Positions 31,024 through 36,449 of a DNA stretch of 36,449 bases are shown here, piece by piece. This DNA comes from CAZEDU01 sp964511185 (GTDB taxonomy: Bacteria > Myxococcota > Myxococcia > Myxococcales > Myxococcaceae): assembly GCA_964511185.1 (NCBI GenBank), contig CAZEDU010000046.1, positions 1 to 36,449 on the forward strand, written 5' to 3'. Below the pieces are notes generated by a model. It searched no databases and was not told the DNA's origin. It saw only the letters and a program-made list of their open reading frames with translations. Position numbers and translations under genes: made by a program. How positions within the stretch are numbered: position 1 is the stretch's first letter; the number at the start of each line of letters is the position of its first letter.

Positions 31024-31986
31024 ATGGCGAGTGACTTCGACGTGACGCGGGCCGTTCAAGTCCTCCAGGCGGGAGGGCTGGTCGCGCTGCCGACCGAGAC
31101 GGTGTACGGGCTCGCCGCCGACGCCGAGAACGAGCTCGCCGTGCGGCGCATCTTCGCGGTGAAGGGCCGCCCCGCCACGCACCCGCTCATCGTGCACATC
31201 GCCAACGCGCAGGCGCTCTCCCGCTGGGCGAGCGCGGTGCCGCCCGAGGCGCGCACCTTGGCGCAGACCTTCTGGCCCGGGCCGTTGACCCTGGTGCTGC
31301 CGCGCAGCGCGCGCGCGTCGGATGTGGTGACGGGCGGCCAGCCCACCGTCGCGCTCCGGGTGCCGGCGCACCCGCTCGCGCGGCAGGTCCTCGCCCAGCT
31401 GCGCGGCGGCCTCGCGGCGCCCTCCGCCAACCGCTTCGGCAAGGTGAGCCCCACCACCGCCGAGCACGTGCGGGCCGACCTGGGCGACGAGGTCGACTTC
31501 ATCCTCGACGGCGGGCCGTGCGAGGTGGGCGTCGAGTCGACCATCGTGGACCTGTCGGGCGAGGTGCCCGCGGTGCTCCGGCCGGGCGGCGTGCCGCTCG
31601 AAGCGCTCGAGGCCGCGCTGGGGCGGACGCTGACCGTCCGCGCGCACGGCGACGTCCGCGCGCCCGGGATGCTGCCGTCGCACTATGCGCCCCGCGCGGG
31701 GCTCGAGCTGGTCGCGCCGGATCAGCTCGTCTCGCGCGCCGCGGTGTTGGCGGGTGAAGGGCGAAGGGTCGCGCTGCTGGCCCCTGCGGGCGTGCCGGTC
31801 CCGGCGGGGGCCACGCTCTTCGACATCCCGGCCGACGCGGCGGGTTACGCGCGAGCGCTCTATGCGCGGCTGCGCGACATCGACGCGGCGGGCTTCGAGG
31901 TCATCGTCGCTGCGCCGCCCCCGGAGTCTGGGCTGGGCCTCGCGGTGCGGGACCGGCTGCGGCGCGCGGCGACAAGGCGGGACTGA
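31024..31986 (+). CDS. tsaC: L-threonylcarbamoyladenylate synthase (Sua5 type)
   Basis: 320-residue cytoplasmic enzyme that makes threonylcarbamoyl-AMP from threonine, bicarbonate and ATP, the first step of t6A modification of tRNAs reading ANN codons. The YrdC domain (residues 1-200) shows LVALPTETVYGLAADA, FAVKGRPATHPLIVHI, FWPGPLTLVLPR and GGLAAPSANRFGKVSPTTAEHV, then GVESTIVDLS and LRPGGV. The PGMLPSHYAPRAGLEL linker joins a C-terminal Sua5 domain, so this is the long Sua5 form rather than the short TsaC. The ATG 31024 is chosen because earlier in-frame starts lie within the divergent promoter. TACATT sits 8 nt before the start and may be a -10 with a very short leader. It stands alone, convergent with hemH. 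Confidence 0.93.
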   Translation: MASDFDVTRAVQVLQAGGLVALPTETVYGLAADAENELAVRRIFAVKGRPATHPLIVHIANAQALSRWASAVPPEARTLAQTFWPGPLTLVLPRSARASDVVTGGQPTVALRVPAHPLARQVLAQLRGGLAAPSANRFGKVSPTTAEHVRADLGDEVDFILDGGPCEVGVESTIVDLSGEVPAVLRPGGVPLEALEAALGRTLTVRAHGDVRAPGMLPSHYAPRAGLELVAPDQLVSRAAVLAGEGRRVALLAPAGVPVPAGATLFDIPADAAGYARALYARLRDIDAAGFEVIVAAPPPESGLGLAVRDRLRRAATRRD

Positions 31987-32019
31987 GGCGGCGGGACAAG
32001 CCGTCGCCGTGAACGGCCT

Positions 32020-33033
32020 TCACCGCCTCCCCCTCGCCAACTCCGCCACCGCCTTGACCCACGCCGGGCTCGCGTTGAGCGAAGGAACCAGCTCGAGCGC
32101 TTCGCCTCCTGCCGCCAGGAAGCTGTCCTTCGCGCGCAGGCCGACCTCTTCCAGCGTCTCCAGGCAGTCGGCCACGAACGCCGGGCACATCACCGCGAGC
32201 CGCTTGACGCCCTGCTTGGGAAGCTCCTGGAGCAGCACGTCGGAGAACGGCTGGATCCACTTCGACGTCAGCCGCGACTGAAACCCGACGCTGTAGCGCG
32301 CCTGCGGCAACCCCAGCCGCTCGGCCAGCGCGCGCGCCGTGAAGTAGCACTGCGCCCGGTAGCAGTTCGCGTTCACCGCCGAGATGGCGTCGCAGCAATC
32401 GGGCCGCTTCAAACAGTGCTCGCCCGTCGCGTCCAGGTCGGTGACCTGGTTCTGCGGCAGCCCGTGGAAGCTGAAGAGCAGGTGGTCCGGCCGCATCGAC
32501 TCGAGCACCGGCCGCGCGACGGCGGCGAACGCGTCGAGGAACGGCGCGAACGCGTAGAACGCCGGCACCCACTGCACCTCCGCGTCCGGCCACGCCCGCG
32601 CGAGCACCGCCTTCACCTCGTCGTGCACCGACTCGGTCGAGGACGTCGCGTACTGCGGGTACAGCGGCAGCACCGTGAGCGCCTGCACCCCGCGCTCCTT
32701 CAGGCGCTGGAGCCCGTACTCGATCGACGGCGTGCCGTAGCGCATGGCGAGCTCCACCGCGAACTCGCTGCGCAGCTCGGCGGCCACCGCCTGCGTCAGG
32801 TCCTCGCCGTGGAAGAGCAGCGGGGAGCCGCGCTCGGTCCAGATCTTCCGGTACGCCGCGGCCGAGCGCTTGGGCCGAAACGGCAGGATGATCAACTGGA
32901 GCAGCAGCCAGCGCCCCACCGGATTCAAGTCGATGACGCGCGGATCCCCCAGGAACTGGCGCAGGTACCGCCGCACCGGCCGGGTTTGCGGCGCGTCGGG
33001 GGTTCCCAGATTGACGAGGAGCAGGCCCTTCAA
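32020..33033 (-). CDS. hemH: Ferrochelatase with extra cysteine cluster
   Basis: 337-residue enzyme inserting ferrous iron into protoporphyrin at the end of haem synthesis. The family pattern is KGLLLVNLGTPDAPQ at the start, LTVLPLYPQYATSSTESV, the catalytic FSFHGLPQNQ (His190) and VGFQSRLTSKWIQPFSDV. Residues 205-230 hold five cysteines (207, 213, 214, 224, 229). This resembles the bacterial ferrochelatases that carry a [2Fe-2S] cluster through cysteines in an internal segment, described in myxobacteria among others. The cluster is likely here but unproven. The start is TTG 33033, overlapping the stop of apaG (TTGA), so the two genes are translationally coupled. The stop faces the convergent Sua5 gene 33 nt away. 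Confidence 0.93.
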   Translation of the reverse strand: MKGLLLVNLGTPDAPQTRPVRRYLRQFLGDPRVIDLNPVGRWLLLQLIILPFRPKRSAAAYRKIWTERGSPLLFHGEDLTQAVAAELRSEFAVELAMRYGTPSIEYGLQRLKERGVQALTVLPLYPQYATSSTESVHDEVKAVLARAWPDAEVQWVPAFYAFAPFLDAFAAVARPVLESMRPDHLLFSFHGLPQNQVTDLDATGEHCLKRPDCCDAISAVNANCYRAQCYFTARALAERLGLPQARYSVGFQSRLTSKWIQPFSDVLLQELPKQGVKRLAVMCPAFVADCLETLEEVGLRAKDSFLAAGGEALELVPSLNASPAWVKAVAELARGRR

Positions 33034-33413
33034 TGCAACGCGTGGGGTTGGGTGAGCGCGAACTCACCGATCTTCGCCTCGAACTTCTCTCCGTCCGGGC
33101 GCTCCATGAAGTAGCTGCCGCGCATCGTCCCGAACGGCGTTCGCAGCATCGCCCAGCTGGTGTACTCGAACCGCTCTCCCGGCGAGAGCTTCGGCTTCTT
33201 GCCGACCACGCCCTCGCCGCGCACCTCCTCGACCTTGCCGTTGGCGTCGGTGATCACCCAGTGGCGGCTCTTGAGCTGCGCCGGCTGGGTGCCCACGTTC
33301 GAAATCTCGACCGTGTACATGAAGGCGAACTGAGAGGTCTCGGGCGAGGAGCGCTCCGGCCAGTACGCGGGCTTCACACTGACGCGGATGCCATCGGTGG
33401 TGGTGACCGTCAT
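33030..33413 (-). CDS. apaG: ApaG domain protein
   Basis: 127-residue single-domain protein of the ApaG/DUF525 family. It has IRVSVKPAYWPERSSPETSQFAFMYTVEISN (first strands), LKSRHWVITDANGKVEEVRGEGVVG, then FEYTSWAMLRTPFGTMRGSYFM. These are the typical FN3-like beta-sandwich motifs with the GxGxxG-like GEGVVG. ApaG is associated with Co2+ resistance or nucleotide metabolism in enterobacteria, but its molecular role is unsettled. The start is ATG 33413; the longer frame extending to 33770 would run through the end of glgX in another frame and is rejected. The stop overlaps the hemH TTG, and the gene lies 29 nt after glgX, so all may form one transcript. Confidence 0.92.
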   Translation of the reverse strand: MTVTTTDGIRVSVKPAYWPERSSPETSQFAFMYTVEISNVGTQPAQLKSRHWVITDANGKVEEVRGEGVVGKKPKLSPGERFEYTSWAMLRTPFGTMRGSYFMERPDGEKFEAKIGEFALTQPHALH

Positions 33414-33442
33414 GGGTGTCCGCGAAATCTTGCAGCAACGCC

Positions 33443-35587
33443 CTAGCGGCGCAACGGATCCTTCAGGACCACCAAGGACCGCGCGAGCAAGGTGATGTGG
33501 CCGCGGGCGGCGAGCCGCATCGGCGCGGCGTCGAGGCGCGCTGTGTCCACCACCAAGTCCCACCCTTCCGCCCACTCCACCGCCGGCAGTGTGAAGGTCA
33601 CCGACCCGTGGTGCGCGTTCATCAGCACGAGCAGGGTGTCGCCCACCAGCCGCCGCCCCTGCGGATCGCGGGTGGGAATCGCGTCGCCTCCCAGCAGGTA
33701 GCCCAGCGACTTGCAGAACGGCAGCCCCCAGTCCTCCGCCGTCATCTCCTGCCCGTCGGGGCGAAACCACACCAGGTCCTTGAAGCGCGAGTCGCCGATG
33801 TTCGCGCCCTGAAAGAAATGGCGGCGCTGCAGCACCGGCTGCTCCTTGCGCAGCTGAATCATCCGAGCGGTGAACTCGAGCAGCGCCTTCTTCGGCTCAG
33901 TCAGATTCCAGTCGACCCAGGAGAGCGCGTTGTCCTGACAATAAGCGTTGTTGTTGCCGCGCTGGGTGCGGCAGAGCTCGTCGCCGGCCAAGAGCATCGG
34001 CGTGCCTTGAGACAAGAACAGCGTGGCGATGAAGTTCCGCTTCTGCCGGTCGCGCAGCCCGTTCACCAGCGGGTCGTCGGTCTCGCCCTCCACGCCGCAG
34101 TTCCACGCGTAGTTGTCGCTCGCGCCGTCGCGGTTCGCCTCGCCGTTCGCCTCGTTGTGCTTCTGCTCGTACGTCACCAGGTCGTGCAGGGTGAAGCCGT
34201 CGTGCACCGTGACGTAATTCACCGACGCGGTGGGCCGTCGCCCCGAGAGCTTGAACAGGTCGGACGAGCCGGTGAGCCGGTAGCCCACCTCGGCGGCCTG
34301 CCGGTCGTCCCCCTTCCAGTACTTGCGGATGGTGTCGCGGTAGCGGTCGTTCCACTCCGACCACAGCACCGGGTAGTTCGCGAGCTTGTAGCCGTCGGGG
34401 CCGACGTCCCACGGCTCGGCGATGAGCTTGACGCGCGAGAGCACCGGGTCCTGGTGGAGGACCTGAAAGAACGGCGCGTTCCGGTCGAAGTCCCCCTCGC
34501 CCACCCGGCCCAGCTCGGTCGCCAGGTCGAAGCGAAAGCCGTCCACCCGCATCTCCTGCACCCAGTAGCGCAAGGAGTCGACCACCAGCTTCACCGCCGC
34601 CGGGTGGCGCAGGTTCAAGCTGTTGCCGCAGCCGGTGAAGTCCATCATGTAGCGGGGGTCTTCGCCGTTGAGCCAGTAGTACGCCGCCTGGTCGAGCCCG
34701 CGCAGCGACAGCGTGGGCCCCAGGTGATTGCCCTCGCAGGTGTGGTTGTAGACGACGTCGAGGATGACCTCGATGCCCTCCCGGTGCAGCGCCTTGACCA
34801 TCTGCTTGAAGTCGCGCACCTGCCCGCCCCGCGAGCCCTGGCTCGAGAAGCGCTGATCCGGCGCGAAGAACCCCAGCGTGTTGTAGCCCCAGTAGTTCGT
34901 CAGCCCGCGCCCGACCAGAAACCCTTCGCTCACCGCCTCGTGCACGGGGAGCAGCTCCACCGCGGTGATGCCGAGCTTCTTCAAGTGCGCGATGACGGCC
35001 GGGTGCGCCAGCCCCGCGTAGGTGCCGCGCGCCTCGGGCGGGACGTCGGGGTGCTGCGCGGTGAAGCCCTTGACGTGCAGCTCGTAGAGGATGGTCTTGC
35101 GCCACACGTGCTCGGGGCGGCGGTCGTCTCCCCAGTCGAAGTCGTCGGCCACCACCACCGACTTGGGAACCCCGGCCGCGTCGTCGAGCAGGTCGCACGT
35201 CAGGTCGCGGTCGCTCGAGCCGGGGTCGTAGCCGAACACCGGCGCGCCCCAGTCGAGCGTCCCGGTGATCGCCCGCGCGTACGGGTCGACGAGCAGCTTG
35301 TGGTGGTTGAACCGGTGGCCGCCCTCGGGGTCGTACGGCCCCCGGGCGCGAAAGCCGTACAGCGCGCCGGGCTTCAGCCCGGGCACGTAGCCGTGCCACA
35401 CGTGCGAGGTGACGTCGGTGAGCCGCAAGCGCTGGAGCTCGCGCGACGGGTCGTGCGCGTCGAAGAGGCAGACCTCCACCCACTCGGCGTGCTCCGAGTA
35501 GACCGCGAAGTTCACGCCCTTGCCGTCGTAGGTGGCGCCCAGGGGGTACGGCACTCCCGGCCACACGTCGCTCGCGCCATCCGTCAT
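33443..35587 (-). CDS. glgX: Glycogen debranching enzyme GlgX/TreX
   Basis: 714-residue isoamylase-type enzyme that hydrolyses alpha-1,6 branches of glycogen. An N-terminal CBM48 region (PYPLGATYDGKGVNFAVYSEHAEWVEVCLFD) precedes the GH13 barrel. The catalytic motifs are VIDVVYNHTCEGN-like (DVVYNHT), MRVDGFRFDLATELGR with the nucleophile Asp, LIAEPWDVGPDGYKLANYP with the acid Glu, and VTVHDGFTLHDLV with the third carboxylate. A C-terminal beta domain is present. All residues needed for activity are visible. The gene starts 3 nt after treY on the same strand. In the TreX-TreY-TreZ route, debranching supplies linear maltodextrins for trehalose synthesis, so the TreX role is the likelier one here. 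Confidence 0.95.
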   Translation of the reverse strand: MTDGASDVWPGVPYPLGATYDGKGVNFAVYSEHAEWVEVCLFDAHDPSRELQRLRLTDVTSHVWHGYVPGLKPGALYGFRARGPYDPEGGHRFNHHKLLVDPYARAITGTLDWGAPVFGYDPGSSDRDLTCDLLDDAAGVPKSVVVADDFDWGDDRRPEHVWRKTILYELHVKGFTAQHPDVPPEARGTYAGLAHPAVIAHLKKLGITAVELLPVHEAVSEGFLVGRGLTNYWGYNTLGFFAPDQRFSSQGSRGGQVRDFKQMVKALHREGIEVILDVVYNHTCEGNHLGPTLSLRGLDQAAYYWLNGEDPRYMMDFTGCGNSLNLRHPAAVKLVVDSLRYWVQEMRVDGFRFDLATELGRVGEGDFDRNAPFFQVLHQDPVLSRVKLIAEPWDVGPDGYKLANYPVLWSEWNDRYRDTIRKYWKGDDRQAAEVGYRLTGSSDLFKLSGRRPTASVNYVTVHDGFTLHDLVTYEQKHNEANGEANRDGASDNYAWNCGVEGETDDPLVNGLRDRQKRNFIATLFLSQGTPMLLAGDELCRTQRGNNNAYCQDNALSWVDWNLTEPKKALLEFTARMIQLRKEQPVLQRRHFFQGANIGDSRFKDLVWFRPDGQEMTAEDWGLPFCKSLGYLLGGDAIPTRDPQGRRLVGDTLLVLMNAHHGSVTFTLPAVEWAEGWDLVVDTARLDAAPMRLAARGHITLLARSLVVLKDPLRR

Positions 35588-35590
35588 CGA

Positions 35591-36449
35591 CTAGCTTCGA
35601 TACAACAGCGCGGCGGGAAAGAGCTCAAAAAGTTCCTGAATCGGCAGCAGCCACCGCCCCTCGCGCTGCTGCGGCCGCCGCCGAAGACCGCTCAGCGCGT
35701 CCACCCACTCTCCCTCCGCGCCGTCGGGCAGCTCGAGCCAGGTCCCGTGGAACGCGGTGGACAGCGCCTTCGCTTCGGACAAGAGCGAGAGCGTGAGCCG
35801 CGGCACCACCGTGAGCGCGGCCTCGCCGCCGAAGGACCGCATGAACGAGAGCACGTGCTCGGCGCGCCGGCCGGTGGCGTCGAGCGGCCGGTAGTCGCCG
35901 CGCTGAAACACCGCGGGCAGGCGGCGGCGGAGCCGGAGCGCCTCGCTCAGCACGAAGAGCTTCGCCCGCCCGTCGGTCATGTCCTGCGTCAGCGCGCGGC
36001 AGAGCGCGGCGCGGTCCACCTCGCGGGCGGCGTCGAGCTCCGCCAGGAGGCGGGAGCGCAGGTCGAAGTCCACCGGCCGCCGGTTGTCCGGGTCGACGAG
36101 CGACAGGTCCCACAGCTCGGTGCCTTGGTACACGTCGGGCGTGCCGGGGCTGGTGGCCTTGAGCAGCACCTGCGACAGCGCGTTGAGCTGCCCGGGACGC
36201 TCCACGCGCCGGTGAAACGCGGCCAGCTCCTCGAGGAAGGCGCGGCCGTGCTCCTCGCTCAGCGCGCGGTCCACGAAGCCCAGCGTGGCGTCTTCGTAGC
36301 GCGCGTCGGGGTTGAGCCAGCTGGTCTGCACCTTCGCCTCGCGGATCGCCTTCAGCAGGTAGTCGCGCAGGCGCTGGCGGAACGCCTGCAGCTCCGGGGG
36401 CGGCGGGCTGTCCCACTTCTTCACCAGCGAGCGGGTGATCTCCCCCAGC
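35591..36449 (-). CDS. treY: Malto-oligosyltrehalose synthase, C-terminal part (runs off the window)
   Basis: The frame stays open to the end of the window, so only the C-terminal ~286 residues are visible; GTG 36424 is an internal codon. Recognisable are LLKAIREAKVQTSWLNPD, RPGQLNALSQVLLKATSPGTPDVYQGTELWDLSLVDPDNRRPVDF and the C-terminal beta region LSFMRSFGGEAALTVVPR. TreY isomerises the reducing-end linkage of maltodextrin to a trehalose unit, which TreZ then releases. Full-length TreY is normally 700-950 residues, so the N-terminal barrel lies beyond 36449, probably preceded by treZ. It is 3 nt upstream of glgX in a shared operon. Confidence 0.93.
   Translation of the reverse strand, partial: LGEITRSLVKKWDSPPPPELQAFRQRLRDYLLKAIREAKVQTSWLNPDARYEDATLGFVDRALSEEHGRAFLEELAAFHRRVERPGQLNALSQVLLKATSPGTPDVYQGTELWDLSLVDPDNRRPVDFDLRSRLLAELDAAREVDRAALCRALTQDMTDGRAKLFVLSEALRLRRRLPAVFQRGDYRPLDATGRRAEHVLSFMRSFGGEAALTVVPRLTLSLLSEAKALSTAFHGTWLELPDGAEGEWVDALSGLRRRPQQREGRWLLPIQELFELFPAALLYRS

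Noticed and set aside
33030..33770. Longer 246-codon version of apaG
   Set aside because: The extra N-terminal 119 codons overlap the end of glgX and are low-complexity; ApaG homology starts at ATG 33413.

Overview
The window is very GC-rich, with strong G/C preference at third codon positions. It carries gene types typical of Myxococcota (myxobacteria and relatives): an FHA-type sigma-54 activator coupled to a Ser/Thr kinase with a PEGA tail, a DUF1592/DUF1552 secreted pair, a PilZ protein, Cys-rich surface lipoproteins and a ferrochelatase with extra cysteines. The assignment to Myxococcota is an inference from gene content. The assembly has one 10-N gap (2380-2389), inside the kinase gene.

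Layout. 1-3200 (+): tail of a membrane protein, FHA-AAA-Fis activator, and Ser/Thr kinase overlapping it by 4 nt. 3332-6944 (+): DUF1592-type lipoprotein, Tat-exported DUF1552 protein, and O6-alkylguanine DNA alkyltransferase. 6956-9034 (-): one long frame joining an FAD oxidoreductase, a Rieske centre and a hemerythrin domain. 9184-17965 (+): an 11-gene gas vesicle cluster, gvpJ - gvpA - histidine kinase - response regulator - gvpF/L - gvpG - tandem ArsA/Get3-like ATPase - gvpF/L - gvpS-like - gvpF/L - gvpK. The genes are packed with 4-nt overlaps or gaps of 23 nt or less. 18058-25410 (+): response regulator, FecR-like protein, FN3-like/beta-barrel protein, Cys-rich beta-helix lipoprotein and membrane histidine kinase, mostly translationally coupled. 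25669-26307 (+): PilZ protein. 26398-30920 (-): four-gene ABC export module resembling the gliding-type Gld system. 31024-31986 (+): threonylcarbamoyl-AMP synthase. 32020-36449 (-): treY (partial), glgX/treX, apaG and hemH.

The most interesting region is the gas vesicle cluster. No gvpN, gvpO or gvpC is seen. It does hold a fused double P-loop ATPase of the ArsA/Get3 family, with both switch motifs and a CxxC pair in each half, plus its own cytoplasmic GAF-PAS-PAS kinase and receiver. Get3 proteins carry hydrophobic helices, and GvpA-type proteins are small and very hydrophobic, so a chaperone role for this ATPase is a reasonable, testable inference. The structural proteins also have basic tails, and GvpA has an unusual heptad-plus-basic C-terminal extension. 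A perfect 14-bp palindrome lies in the divergent promoter region just upstream.

The 18-25 kb operon looks like a second self-contained unit, with a two-component pair flanking three envelope proteins. The right end is housekeeping: conversion of glycogen to trehalose (treY, treX/glgX), haem synthesis and tRNA t6A synthesis.
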